Notes: generated by a model not told the origin, from the sequence alone. Positions 9,188 through 18,039 are shown, counted from the first letter of the stretch. The stretch: 64,000 bases of DNA from Acidobacteriota bacterium (GCA_018000455.1 JAGNJW010000019.1:45978-109977); one strand, 5' to 3'. Translations and numbers: made by a program.

Positions 9188-10257
9188 GCGGACGCAGCGA
9201 CCCGCGGAACGGCGGCCTTGGGGGCCGTCACACGTTGTACGGCGAGACCCTCGAGGCATCGCGAGGCATGTCGCACGAGCACTTCGACCGGCGACGTCCA
9301 GCCCGAGGCGGGCGAGGCCGATCCGGGGTCGGCGTAGAGCACGGCCACCGGACGGCCGGCCACGAGCAGCGGCACGGCAAGCCCGGGCCGATCGGCGGGC
9401 GCATCACTGAACGGCGGCGCCGCCAGCGCCGAGCCCGTACCCGTAACCGCCGGGCGGCCGGTGTTGACGGCCGACGCGATGGCGCCGACGTCGTTGGTGC
9501 TCGACTCGATCGCCCGAGGTTCCTGATCGATCGGCCCGAAGCCGATCGTCCGCCATCCGATGACACGGTCCCCCTTCACGACGAGCATGGCGGCGCGGCC
9601 GGCCTCCTTGCTGGCGCTGATGGTGAGGGCATCGAGCACCTCGGTGAGCGAGGTGGCACCGTCGAGCGCGCGAACCGCCTCGAGCACACGCTGCGACCCG
9701 GTCTGCTGTGAGTCGACGGCGTGGCGGTAGAGGGTGGCCGCTGCCTGCGCCTCGGTGCGCAGCGACACAAGTGCCCCTTCGGACCGTTGCTGCGACTCGG
9801 CCGCCTTGACATCGAACTCGGAACGCATCCGCACGGCCGCCAACTCGAACTCATCGCGCAGTCTTGCCACTTCCGCGGCCTGCTCGTCTCGTTCGCGAGT
9901 GGCGACCTCGAGCGCCTGGCGAAGCTCGGCCGTGGCCGTGTTCTCGGCGTCGAGGCGGGCAGTCGCGGCCTGATGCTCGGACTGAAGCCGCGCCGTCGTG
10001 GCCTCGGATTCCTCGCGCTGGCGCACCGCGGTGGCCTGAGCGTCGCGCAGCTCGGTACGAATCGCCTCCACCGTGGCCTCCGCCTCGGCCTTGGCGCGTG
10101 TCATCGCCTCGTCGGCGCCAGCCAGGGCAGCCGCGCGGTCGCGCTCGGCGTCCGCCTTGACGCCCGTAAGGGCGGCGTCGAACTCGGCCTCCAGGCGGGT
10201 CTTCACCTCGGAGATCGTGTCGGTGAGCACTTGACGGAATCGGTCTTCGATCGACAT
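9184..10257 (-). CDS. Coiled-coil protein with C-terminal GAF-like domain
   Basis: This is a 357-residue cytoplasmic protein. Residues 1 to about 200 form a long Ala/Glu/Arg-rich coiled coil (heptads such as ELRQALEVATRERDEQAAEV). Residues of about 215-345 form a GAF-like sensor fold (LTEVLDALTISASKEAGRAA, AMLVVKGDRVIGWRTIGFGP, GLAVPLLVAGRPVAVLYADP). Such coiled-coil/GAF proteins occur in Acidobacteria and Deltaproteobacteria; partners are unknown. ATG 10257 (MSIEDRFRQVL) is preferred over the ATG at 10317, which adds a low-quality leader. Its stop overlaps the transglycosylase start (GTGA), so the two are translationally coupled. No effector domain follows the GAF domain, so it may be a scaffold or regulator. 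Confidence 0.7.
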   Translation of the reverse strand: MSIEDRFRQVLTDTISEVKTRLEAEFDAALTGVKADAERDRAAALAGADEAMTRAKAEAEATVEAIRTELRDAQATAVRQREESEATTARLQSEHQAATARLDAENTATAELRQALEVATRERDEQAAEVARLRDEFELAAVRMRSEFDVKAAESQQRSEGALVSLRTEAQAAATLYRHAVDSQQTGSQRVLEAVRALDGATSLTEVLDALTISASKEAGRAAMLVVKGDRVIGWRTIGFGPIDQEPRAIESSTNDVGAIASAVNTGRPAVTGTGSALAAPPFSDAPADRPGLAVPLLVAGRPVAVLYADPGSASPASGWTSPVEVLVRHASRCLEGLAVQRVTAPKAAVPRVAASA

Positions 10258-10530
10258 GGCAGTCTCGAGCAGGGGCGGAGTTGCGAACGTCGACGCGGCG
10301 AAAAATGCGCGGTCCATCGGCCTGACGTGCCCCTGATGCCGACGGGCGTCCTGTTTCCAACGTATCGGAAGGACGCCCTGTTGGCATTATCGGAAGCGCA
10401 GGGTGCAGCGTCAAGCAGCACCGTGCAGCGCCGGCACCTTGGCCGGCACCGGTCCGGATTCGTCCAACGGTGCTACTATCAATCTGCGGTTGCGCGTGTG
10501 TGTCGGGTTCCAGCGCGCGGCGCTCTACGT

Positions 10531-10884
10531 GGGGGCGACCTGGCTTCGACGGGGGTGCAGAATCGTGGGATGCATGCCGAGCTCCACTAACTCGAAAATC
10601 TGGTGGGACATCCGTTAACTGCGGACAATCAGTACGCTCTCGCAGCCTAAACCGCTGTGAGCGTCTTGCCTGACCTAGCCTGGTGGTTGGGGTCAAGACG
10701 CCATTAAACAGGCTGGCTCTCGCGTGGCGCCACGGCGCGCGAGGGTGAGACTTACCGGGGCTGGCGCCTGACGGTACTTCGCCGCTTCCACACGGCGGGC
10801 GCGAGAAACACGAAGCGGACACGCATGTAGATTCCTGCGAGGACGCAATCTCGGACGCGGGTTCAACTCCCGCCGCCTCCACCA
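10531..10884 (+). ncRNA. ssrA: Transfer-messenger RNA (tmRNA)
   Basis: The 5' end GGGGGCGACC followed by TGGCTTCGACGGGGG is the signature tmRNA start. The 3' end has a T-arm (GGACGCGGGTTCAACTCCCGCC) and an encoded CCA. The acceptor stem GGGGGCG pairs with CGCCTCC (one G-U) as in other tmRNAs. The tag frame starts after TTAACT: GCG at 10621 to TAA at 10648-10650 encodes ADNQYALAA, ending in the canonical ALAA degron. Between tag and 3' end lies pseudoknot-like sequence. The RNA rescues stalled ribosomes with SmpB. Its 3' end is the integration target of the following island and remains intact. A TACTAT box near 10473 could be a -10 element. Confidence 0.97.
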
Positions 10885-10886
10885 CT
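10861..10886 (+). repeat. Candidate attachment site at the tmRNA 3' end (left copy)
   Basis: This covers the tmRNA T-loop/T-arm 3' half, acceptor 3' strand, CCA and two further bases. It is repeated exactly (26 of 26 bp) at 22243-22268. The tyrosine recombinase gene starts right beyond it. tRNA and tmRNA 3' ends are classic targets of such enzymes, so this is called attL of the island; the exact crossover is inference. Confidence 0.75.
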
Positions 10887-10896
10887 TTTCCTCAAG

Positions 10897-10921
10897 AAAT
10901 CGAGCAAATCAGCTCGATTTT
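10897..10921 (+). terminator. Rho-independent terminator downstream of tmRNA
   Basis: AAATCGAGC (10897-10905), loop AAATCA and GCTCGATTT (10912-10920) form a perfect 9-bp stem ending in four Ts. It lies 12 bases past the CCA end. It overlaps the integrase stop codon (10909-10911) on the other strand and could stop both transcripts. Confidence 0.8.
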
Positions 10922-12045
10922 CCCGCCGCCTCCATCATTCCTCCACGGCTGGACGGCCCCACGAGACTGGGGTCGCCATTTGCCAAATCGAGGAGCCGGA
11001 TGGCAGCGTCGAGCGCCGCCGGGCTCAGGTGCATGTAGCGCTGGGTCGTGGTCAGGTCCTGGTGTCCAGCCAGTTCCTGGATGGCCCGAGCAGGTGCCCC
11101 ACGCATCGCCAGGTGCGAACAGAACGTGTGCCGCAGGATGTGCACCCCTGGTTTTACGTTCGCCCGTTTAGCCGTGCGCCGCACCAGCACCTGCACCACC
11201 TTCTGCGTGAGCGGCACGCCCGCTCCGTCGCAGAGCACCCGCAGCCCGCGCAGATGCCGCGCGCTTCGCAGGGCCTCGCCCAACCGTTTCGTGAGCGGCA
11301 AGTGCCGCAGCCGCCCGCCCTTCGGCGTCGTAACGTGGCCCTTCCATTCGGAACGTGCCACCGTCATCTGCCGCTTGGCCAGGTCCACGTCGGACCATTC
11401 GAGCGCCATCATCTCGCCGCACCGCAGGCCCGCTTCCCCGCCGAGCAGTACCAGCAGCAGGGCCAGCGGTTCTGACTGCGCCGCCTTGACGAGCCGTTCG
11501 AACTCGTCGAAGTCGTAGAAGCTCGCCGCGCCCTTGGGCGCCTTGAGCAGCTTGATGGCGCACGGCACGCGCGCAATCACGCCCCACTCGACGGCCGTTC
11601 TCAGCACGACGCTGAGCGTAGTGAGGATGTTGTTCACGGTCTTCGGCGCGCGCTCAGTGAGCGCCGCCTTCAGCCGCTGCACATCCTCGGTGGTGATCTC
11701 GTCCAGGCGTGTGTTGCCGAACGCCTTCACGAGGTGCACCCGCATCACCGTCTCTTTCGAGGCGATGCCGCTGGGCTTCAACCGATTCGCCTTCGCGTAT
11801 CCATCGAGGAACCGCACGGCGAAGTCGTTCAACGTGGGTGTTTGCTGGATCGCCTCCTTCTGCACCGGCTTGGGCTTGCCGTGGACGAGCAGCACGCGCT
11901 CGCGAGCCTCGGCCCATTTCTGCGCCGCCAGCTTGCTCGACGCCGAGGACTTCTTGCGCTCGCGGACTACGCGGCCGTCCGGGAGTTGGACCCGAATGTC
12001 CACCTCCCACCCACCATTCACGTACGGTCGTACTGTGACGCTCAT
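10909..12045 (-). CDS. Tyrosine recombinase/integrase of the tmRNA island
   Basis: This 378-residue phage-type integrase has an N-terminal arm-binding part (VTVRPYVNGGWEVDIRVQL, then an R/K-rich strand), a SAM-like core-binding domain around residues 75-165 and a catalytic domain with the complete set: Arg in EAGLRCGEM, HILRHTF (H-x-x-R), GHQDLTTTQRY with the His and nucleophilic Tyr. The start at 12045 has a strong ribosome site (AAGGAG, 9 bases upstream), and a much longer open frame up to 12297 is ignored because it overlaps the excisionase gene. It reads toward the tmRNA and ends 25 bp from it, and its last codons run through an att-like GC-rich motif. It should catalyse insertion and excision at the tmRNA 3' end. 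Confidence 0.93.
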   Translation of the reverse strand: MSVTVRPYVNGGWEVDIRVQLPDGRVVRERKKSSASSKLAAQKWAEARERVLLVHGKPKPVQKEAIQQTPTLNDFAVRFLDGYAKANRLKPSGIASKETVMRVHLVKAFGNTRLDEITTEDVQRLKAALTERAPKTVNNILTTLSVVLRTAVEWGVIARVPCAIKLLKAPKGAASFYDFDEFERLVKAAQSEPLALLLVLLGGEAGLRCGEMMALEWSDVDLAKRQMTVARSEWKGHVTTPKGGRLRHLPLTKRLGEALRSARHLRGLRVLCDGAGVPLTQKVVQVLVRRTAKRANVKPGVHILRHTFCSHLAMRGAPARAIQELAGHQDLTTTQRYMHLSPAALDAAIRLLDLANGDPSLVGPSSRGGMMEAAGKSS

Positions 12046-12050
12046 CGCTG

Positions 12051-12257
12051 TTACTCCTTCAGCGATGGCGCGCGCTTCTGGTCGAGCCAGTCTAGCAAAT
12101 CGTCGGAGCGGAACAGGACGCGGCGGCGCAGGCGAGTCACGCCCGGCAGTTGGCGCCGTTCGACCATTGCGTACACCGCGCGGCGGGTGGTACGGAGCAG
12201 GTCCGCCGCGTCGTCGACTGTGAGCAGCATCGGCAGGTTTGCACGTGATCTGTCCAT
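12051..12257 (-). CDS. Helix-turn-helix DNA-binding protein, excisionase family
   Basis: This is a 68-residue protein with the MerR-like HTH_17 fold of excisionases: LTVDDAADLLRTTRRAVYAMVERRQLPGVTRL, then RRRVLFRSDDLLDWLDQ. It matches the family in length and in the final wing/helix pattern. ATG 12257 is preceded by GGAGG with 9-base spacing. It lies 5 bp upstream of the integrase start on the same strand, so the two form an operon. The likely role is control of excision direction or of integrase expression. Confidence 0.88.
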   Translation of the reverse strand: MDRSRANLPMLLTVDDAADLLRTTRRAVYAMVERRQLPGVTRLRRRVLFRSDDLLDWLDQKRAPSLKE

Positions 12258-12774
12258 GACTCAGCGTCCTCCGGTGGCGGCGGCAAGGCCGCGCCACGAG
12301 CGATTCGGAACTGGGGGCGCGCTGAACGCGTTGGGATTCGCGAGGCCTGAAGCCGGCGCGGAGAGAGAGGCGGGCGCAACGCTCGGGACGGCTGAGCCGT
12401 CGCGAGCGAAGTGCCCTCTACTACTCTGAACGCACCTGGAAGGGACTTTCTTGCACGGGTGACTGCCACAGCCCACTGGCCACCGCGTATTGGCCAGGAC
12501 CGCGCGGCGCGCAGGCGACGTCAAGGCCCGAAGGCCCCGCGCGAGACGCGCGGGGGCAAAGCGAAGCGGAGCGCCTTGACGACGTCAAGCGGCGCGCGAC
12601 GATTCAAAACGCGGTGGCGTTCCGGCGAGTTCGATAGGGTCGACACGGTCAAGTGCCCCATGTGGTCAGCAAGACACACTACTGTGGCTCGCTGGCCACA
12701 GTGGAAGTTTGAGATGGCGCGATCTCGTTTGAATTCGCGAACCGCCCGGGCGTCAAGATGGCACACCGTTCGCA
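12258..12774. other. Non-coding, structured stretch upstream of the xis-int operon
   Basis: About 515 bp hold no convincing gene. A nested inverted repeat is visible: outer arms CGTCAAGGC (12519-12527) and GCCTTGACG (12573-12581), inner perfect 9-bp stem CCCCGCGCG (12535-12543) with loop AGA and CGCGCGGGG (12547-12555). This may be a terminator or a site bound by the island's own proteins. The region must also contain the promoter of the xis-int operon and of the gene at 12775. A minus-strand frame at 12521-12829 has no recognisable family. Confidence 0.5.
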
Positions 12775-14586
12775 ATGGCGACCGGCGTGCGCCTCTGGAA
12801 CCGTTCCGAGGCCCAGCCGACTGCGCCACCCTCCCTCGTGGTTTGTTCGGGTCTTGCCATATCGGCGGTAGCTCTGCTCTTGTCGATCCGGGTTGTGACG
12901 CCGGCGGCGACGTCAGGGCTGCTGCCCCGCTGGGATTTGGCCGCGCATCTGCTCAACGGCTGGACGACGTACGACCATGTGGTGCATGGCCGGGTCATCC
13001 GCTTCCTCTGGGACATCTGGAGCCAGGGCTACTGGCCTCGCGGCCAGTCATTGTTCCAAGTGCCGTTCTACGCGGCGGGCGGCGGGAGCATCTCCGGGGG
13101 CCTGCACAGCAGCACCGCCGCCTTCGCGCTCGCGACGGCAGGCGCAGTGGCAATGCTTGGCCACATCGCGGCTCGCCGGGCATGGTTGCCGGCCGCCCTT
13201 ACCGTGGCCCTGATGACCACATCGCCGTTCTTCCTCGCCTATGCCACCGTGGCAATGTCCGAGATGGTAGGCGCGTTGGCACAGGTGATCGTGCTCGTGT
13301 GCTACGCGCGCTACGAACGCACCCGCGACGCCGTCGCCACGCGCTGGCTCGCCGTCTCGCTCTCGCTGCTCTTCTTCACGAAGTACAACTACTTCATCCT
13401 GCTGGCGGTCCCGCTGGTTTGCCACCTGTTCACAGTGGATGCGCTCGGGACGCCGGCCGGCGCCCGATCGCGGGGGGTGCTTCGGATCGCCGCCCGATGG
13501 TGTGCGACAGGGCCCGGACTGGTCACGGTCGTATACCTCCTCACCGTGGTGGCCATCCTGTCCGCGGGTGGCCTTTCGGTGCCGGTAGCGAACCATCGCA
13601 TTGCGTTCAGGACCGTGGGCTATTCGCTGCATCCGCTTCTCTACGGATGGCTCGCCTACGCCTGGCACACCCATCACCAGGGCCGCTGGGACGTCAGGAG
13701 GCTTGCAGCGAAAGATCCACGACTGCAGCCGCTCCTGATGTGGTTCGTGGTGCCGGTTACCGTGTGGCTGGCGTCGCCATTCCCCAACCACATCAAGGAT
13801 CTGGTGTACCTGGTCGTCAACGTCCCGATGGGACCCGCCTCGACGCAACTGGGCCTCGCCGCCTATCTGACAGCCATCCGTACGGACTACTTCGGGCATC
13901 CAGCGGTGTTCATCGCGGCACTGGGTGCCTTCCTTAGTGCTGGCGCGCGCTACCGGAGTCAACCACCTCTCGTGCGCTTGCTGATTGTCACCGCGGTGCT
14001 TCAGTTCGCCATGGTCACGGCGCACCACACGCGAGACGCGCGATTCCTGCTGCTGGCGATGCCGCCCTTCTGGATCGTCGGCGCCCATGAGCTCGGCGGC
14101 TGGCTCGCACGACGGCAACCGTCTGTCGCGACAACCGCAGCGGTCGTGACTCTTTGCGCGAGCGTAGCCGGCGCGCACGCGGTGATAGCGGCCCCTACCT
14201 TCAGGCGCCTGGCGGTCGAACATTACGTGACGAGCGAAGCGCTCGCCGACACTCTCTCGGCGATCCGCGATTTGCTTCCTGGGGAGGGCGACGTCGCGGT
14301 GATCGGGAGGCGCGACAGTGTGTCCCCGAGCCTGATGAAATGGCAGCTGGGTCCGCCGAGTGGGCAGCGCCAGTTCCCTCAGGAGATCACGCGCGAGGCC
14401 GATCTTCCCCGCCTCGATACGGCGGCCATGGTCGTGCTGATCGAGCCCTCGGAAGTCTCAACCATCGATGCCACCGCGCGCGTGATGGCTCAGGTCGATG
14501 CCGGCACGCTGGTGCCGACACGAGCGTTTTCGGTCACGGACAGTGGTGTCTCGATACGAGTGTTTCTGCGTGCGGATCTCGACTGA
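12775..14586 (+). CDS. Island-borne polytopic glycosyltransferase-like membrane protein (GT-39/ArnT-like layout)
   Basis: This 603-residue protein has a first hydrophobic helix at about residues 20-45 and then the acidic external loop LLPRWDLAAHLLNGWTTYDH. In the ArnT/PMT families an Asp in this place is catalytic; by analogy D in PRWDLA is the candidate. Some ten further hydrophobic helices and a soluble C-terminal domain of about 150 residues follow. The motif LFFTKYNYFILLAVPL resembles the F-K-Y helix of GT-39 relatives. It is the first of two adjacent membrane genes on the plus strand, separated by 20 bp. Sugar donor and acceptor are unknown; surface polysaccharide or lipid modification is the likely role. 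Confidence 0.7.
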   Translation: MATGVRLWNRSEAQPTAPPSLVVCSGLAISAVALLLSIRVVTPAATSGLLPRWDLAAHLLNGWTTYDHVVHGRVIRFLWDIWSQGYWPRGQSLFQVPFYAAGGGSISGGLHSSTAAFALATAGAVAMLGHIAARRAWLPAALTVALMTTSPFFLAYATVAMSEMVGALAQVIVLVCYARYERTRDAVATRWLAVSLSLLFFTKYNYFILLAVPLVCHLFTVDALGTPAGARSRGVLRIAARWCATGPGLVTVVYLLTVVAILSAGGLSVPVANHRIAFRTVGYSLHPLLYGWLAYAWHTHHQGRWDVRRLAAKDPRLQPLLMWFVVPVTVWLASPFPNHIKDLVYLVVNVPMGPASTQLGLAAYLTAIRTDYFGHPAVFIAALGAFLSAGARYRSQPPLVRLLIVTAVLQFAMVTAHHTRDARFLLLAMPPFWIVGAHELGGWLARRQPSVATTAAVVTLCASVAGAHAVIAAPTFRRLAVEHYVTSEALADTLSAIRDLLPGEGDVAVIGRRDSVSPSLMKWQLGPPSGQRQFPQEITREADLPRLDTAAMVVLIEPSEVSTIDATARVMAQVDAGTLVPTRAFSVTDSGVSIRVFLRADLD

Positions 14587-14606
14587 CCGGACGCTCAGTT
14601 ACGAGC

Positions 14607-16640
14607 ATGCTCGCCACCCCACCTACTGAATCAGACTTGAGCCGGGTTCTGCGGCTGTCGCTCACGGGCATCGCCCTCCTGTTCTGGGGCGCGGCATTGG
14701 GCGCGGTGCTGGGACACGGCATGCAGATGTCGCTCGGCCCGGTCCGGATTTCAGTCCAGGATGCCTCCCGGGCGGCATTTCAGGCAGCGCTTGCGACTGC
14801 GGTCGCGCTGGTGTGCTGGCGCGTCTCAGCGCGCCGCAAGTTCGCGGTCGTGGCGACCGTTGGCGTCGTGATCGTGTCGGGCGTCATCGACTCCGCACCC
14901 CGCCGAGTGGGCGATGGCACCGAATACATGGCCATGTCCCTGCACGTGGCCGACGGGCACGGGCCGTCGTTCGACGAGGCGGCCTTGCAGCGGTCGACGT
15001 CCCGCCTCGAGTCACTGGGCTGGCTGGACGGCACGTCGCTGACGGGGCTGATCACGACCGCCGACGGCCGTTGGGAGTTCCAGCACTTCTGGCTGTACTC
15101 CGCCATCGTGGCGCCGTTCGCGAGCGCCCTGTCAGTGGTAGGCGCACACCCCAACGTCGCGTTCACATTTGTGAACGCGGCCATGCTGCTCGCGCTCGTC
15201 TGGCTGTTGAGCCACCGCGGGAACCATCTTCTGGCGCTCCTCGTCGGCATCGGACCGGTGGTCTGGTGGGTCGACAAGGCCCACTCCGAAGTGTTCATGG
15301 TGGCGGCGATTGGTGCAGCCTGCCTGCTCGCGGATGAGCAGCGGCGCTGGGGGTTCTGGGCGGCCGGAATTGCGGCCGCCCAGAACCCGGCGGCGCTCGG
15401 CCCACTGGTTGTACGCACCGTCTCCCTGGCCGCGTCCCGCAGCGCCAGACGTGGTGACTACGTCGCGCTGGCGGGCGGCGTCGCGATCGCCTCTATCTAC
15501 CCGGCGTATTACCTCGTCGGGATTGGTCGGCTGTCTCCGCTCCTCCCCCCCGATGGCCCTCACTGGCCGGGCCTCCGCGCTCTCCTCACGCCACTCATCG
15601 ATCCCAATGTCGGACTGTTGCCGTTCGCACCGATCTACTGCCTGTTGGTCGCCGCCGGCTTCATCGCCCAATCCGCCCGAGCGCGATTCGTGACGCTGAG
15701 TACGCTCGGACTCCTTCTGCTGGCGGCGGCACAGGCCGGCAACGTGAACCACGGTGGAACGCCGGGAATGAGCCGCTACGCCCTGTGGCTGTTCGCGGCG
15801 GGCCTGCCTGCGGCCGCGGTATCTGCCCGCCGACTACAGGATCTCGCGCCTGCGGCGGCCGTGGTGATTGGGACCACCGCGGCCCTGACTTGGGGAGCGT
15901 TTCGACCGGCGTTGACCGAGAGCCACAGCCTGAGGGCGACGGCCTTGGCCGAATCGCTGTGGGCGAGGTGGCCGGGGCTCGACAACCCCTTACCAGAGGT
16001 GTTCTCGGAACGCGCCAGCGGTCGAGACGGGGCCGCGCCCGTGCCGGCAACGGACGCCCAGTGTCGCAAGGTGTTGACCGTGGGTGCGGGCACCGAAGCC
16101 GTCTTTCCCTTTCCGTGTGAGCCCGCTCCGGCACCGCCGGCGTGCTCCGCAGCTGGGGCCCTCTGCTACGTAAATGCCGGGGCATTTGCGCCCGCGCCCC
16201 CACAGAGGGGCTTCGCCGGTCACGCGATTCCGGAACGCGTATGGACGGTCTCGACGCGGGAGCGACTTGCCGACATCGGCGTCGCGCTTGGAGACGACCT
16301 GCGTACTGAGCGCCTCGGCCGCGCACGCGACGTCGTGACGGGGACGGGCATCGACTACCTGTGGATTGTCGAGGGCCGCCGAGGCACCGCGGTTTGGGTC
16401 TATCCGCTGGCCGGGCGCATCCCGGAACTCACCGTCAGATTCGGCGTCACGACCGACGTATTAATCTTGGACGCGAACTCGCTTGCCGAACTCCAGCAGA
16501 CGGTTCTGCCGCAGGGCGAAAGCCGACTGCGGCTGGCAGCGACGACTCCCGTCTTGGTCCTCGCCACGCTGTCGGCACAAGCCACTTCCGCCGCCCCCGG
16601 GACGCGACTACCAGCGACAATACGCCCCTCTGCAAAGTAA
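14607..16640 (+). CDS. Island-borne large polytopic membrane protein, probable glycosyltransferase
   Basis: This is a 677-residue protein starting at ATG 14607, 20 bp after the preceding gene; the open frame upstream overlaps that gene and is discounted. Two early hydrophobic helices (about residues 15-80) are followed by an external loop with DGTEYMAMSLHVADGHGPSFDE and then at least nine further helices. The GDGTEYMAM acidic motif resembles the catalytic loop of GT-C enzymes. The last 200 residues are soluble and contain several Cys (PFPCEPAPAPPACSAAGALC). No close family is recognised, so the assignment rests on topology and on the preceding gene. It is followed by a long nested hairpin, probably its transcription stop. 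Confidence 0.6.
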   Translation: MLATPPTESDLSRVLRLSLTGIALLFWGAALGAVLGHGMQMSLGPVRISVQDASRAAFQAALATAVALVCWRVSARRKFAVVATVGVVIVSGVIDSAPRRVGDGTEYMAMSLHVADGHGPSFDEAALQRSTSRLESLGWLDGTSLTGLITTADGRWEFQHFWLYSAIVAPFASALSVVGAHPNVAFTFVNAAMLLALVWLLSHRGNHLLALLVGIGPVVWWVDKAHSEVFMVAAIGAACLLADEQRRWGFWAAGIAAAQNPAALGPLVVRTVSLAASRSARRGDYVALAGGVAIASIYPAYYLVGIGRLSPLLPPDGPHWPGLRALLTPLIDPNVGLLPFAPIYCLLVAAGFIAQSARARFVTLSTLGLLLLAAAQAGNVNHGGTPGMSRYALWLFAAGLPAAAVSARRLQDLAPAAAVVIGTTAALTWGAFRPALTESHSLRATALAESLWARWPGLDNPLPEVFSERASGRDGAAPVPATDAQCRKVLTVGAGTEAVFPFPCEPAPAPPACSAAGALCYVNAGAFAPAPPQRGFAGHAIPERVWTVSTRERLADIGVALGDDLRTERLGRARDVVTGTGIDYLWIVEGRRGTAVWVYPLAGRIPELTVRFGVTTDVLILDANSLAELQQTVLPQGESRLRLAATTPVLVLATLSAQATSAAPGTRLPATIRPSAK

Positions 16641-16652
16641 GGGCCCAGCACC

Positions 16653-16791
16653 GGCAGCAGCTCCGCCGGATCCCTCCCCTTGCTCCGGGGCGTGAGCGAC
16701 CCCCTCGGGCGCCGGGGTGGCCCGGCGCCCTGCAAGTAGGGGGTCGCTCACGCCCCTCCGCCTTCAGGTGACTTCCGGCGGAGCTGCTGCC
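16653..16791. repeat. Triple-nested perfect inverted repeat between convergent genes
   Basis: Three perfect stems are stacked around one centre. The outer pair is 18 bp (16653-16670 with 16774-16791), the middle pair 19 bp (16687-16705 with 16738-16756) and the inner pair 10 bp with a GTGG loop (16707-16716, 16721-16730). Outer and middle stems are separated by 16- and 17-base internal loops. It sits between the convergent genes ending at 16640 and 16858. A bidirectional terminator is the plainest reading, but 47 paired positions with no mismatch exceed what termination needs. Confidence 0.85.
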
Positions 16792-16857
16792 GCGGTCGGC
16801 ACAGAACGCCGCCCGGCCGAGACGCGGACCAGCGCTAACTCGTGAAGCGAGGCCACC

Positions 16858-18039
16858 TTACGCGTCGAGTTCATCTCGCACGACGCCGTCTGCGGGGCCC
16901 GTGCGAACGGCGTGTTCATCGCCCGTGCTCGGGGGAACACTTGTCCCACGGGGTTCATCCCCCCGATGTTCACCTTGCTTCGAGGTGCGTAGCCCAGCCA
17001 AGGACCGCAAGTAGCCGTAATCGTGGGTCGCCTCCACGATCTCCACGGTGCCTCGCCCACGCTCCATCTGGTCGCGCAACACCTGGGAGTTCACGACATA
17101 CAGCGCCGTGTCCCCGAGTTGGTGCCACAACCGGCGCAATGCGATGAACCGCGGCCCACGGAACGTTCGCCGTGCCGCCTGTAGTCGCTCGGCGTGCTGG
17201 CTGAGCTCGGCCGCGTCGGCGCGGGACGTCACCTCGAAGAACCACAGCAACTCGGGCAGCTCGTCCAGGCGAAGCGGCGACGCCAGCGTCATCTGTGCCG
17301 CCCACAGAAAGCTCCGCGCGTGGTGCATCAGCGGCTTCGGGCTGAGCACCCTGACGGTCCAGAACGGCAGCGAGTTCAGGAACCAGTGATGGCGCGCGAG
17401 GAACAGGCAGAAGTGGACGAGATCGATGCTGTGCACCGGGTAGAGGAACACGTGGGTGCGGCCGTACGCGTCGTGCCCGATGGGCAGCTTGTCCGGGAAG
17501 AAGCGGACGGTCTGCCGCGGCGCCCGTCCGAAGACCAGCCGCGGATACTCGTTGTCGCGCAGGTCGAGGCCCCGCAGTGCGCCGAAGTGCGCGCGCTTCT
17601 CGCGTTCGGTGGCGAGCCAGGTCAGCGATCGGTCCATGAGGACGCCGTCGAGCACGAGTAAACGCTCAAGGGCCTGCTCGATGGTGGGCCGGCGGCGGTG
17701 CCGATTGTCGGTCTCGCCGATGGCCCGGTAGAGCGGCTTGTAGTGGACGTGGAAGAGACGCGTCCGCCCGTTCGGCCCGAGGGCGATGGGCCGCGCGTAC
17801 CCATGCGCCAACACGCGCCCGATGAAGTCGTGCACCTTTTGCCCGTGGGTGATGTTGGCGAAGGCCGCGTACTGGCGGCCGACGAAGACGCCGGAGTGGC
17901 GGAGGACAAGGTCGAGGAACTCGTTGTGACGGGGGGTCAGCGAGGCTCCGGCCATTGCCTGCCGGAATGCAAAGCGCCTGCCGCGCTGCAACAGCCAGCG
18001 ACGCGCAGAAGGGACTCCGGAGGTGGCACGTCCTGCCAT
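16858..18039 (-). CDS. Winged-helix protein of unknown function, replication-relaxation-like
   Basis: This is a 393-residue soluble, basic protein. Residues of about 32-115 look like a winged helix: LTPRHNEFLDLVLRHSGVFV, then GRQYAAFANI and KVHDFIGRVLAHGYARPI, followed by a beta wing GRTRLFHVHYKPLYRAI. The rest is mixed alpha/beta with conserved-looking segments (RFFPDKLPIGHD, HVFLYPVHSIDLVHFCLFL). Organisation and location within an integrase island recall replication-relaxation or other plasmid/ICE DNA-processing proteins, but this is inference and no catalytic motif is visible. The tail is low-complexity. ATG 18039 is taken; the GTG just before it is equally possible. Base composition is like its neighbours. 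Confidence 0.6.
   Translation of the reverse strand: MAGRATSGVPSARRWLLQRGRRFAFRQAMAGASLTPRHNEFLDLVLRHSGVFVGRQYAAFANITHGQKVHDFIGRVLAHGYARPIALGPNGRTRLFHVHYKPLYRAIGETDNRHRRRPTIEQALERLLVLDGVLMDRSLTWLATEREKRAHFGALRGLDLRDNEYPRLVFGRAPRQTVRFFPDKLPIGHDAYGRTHVFLYPVHSIDLVHFCLFLARHHWFLNSLPFWTVRVLSPKPLMHHARSFLWAAQMTLASPLRLDELPELLWFFEVTSRADAAELSQHAERLQAARRTFRGPRFIALRRLWHQLGDTALYVVNSQVLRDQMERGRGTVEIVEATHDYGYLRSLAGLRTSKQGEHRGDEPRGTSVPPSTGDEHAVRTGPADGVVRDELDA

Noticed and set aside
7520..9337. 605-codon plus-strand frame opposite the transglycosylase
   Set aside because: It mirrors the codon pattern of the real minus-strand gene and has no recognisable domain.
12521..12829. 102-codon minus-strand frame upstream of the first island glycosyltransferase gene
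   Set aside because: No recognisable family, no ribosome site, and it overlaps the start of the membrane protein gene and the inverted repeat.
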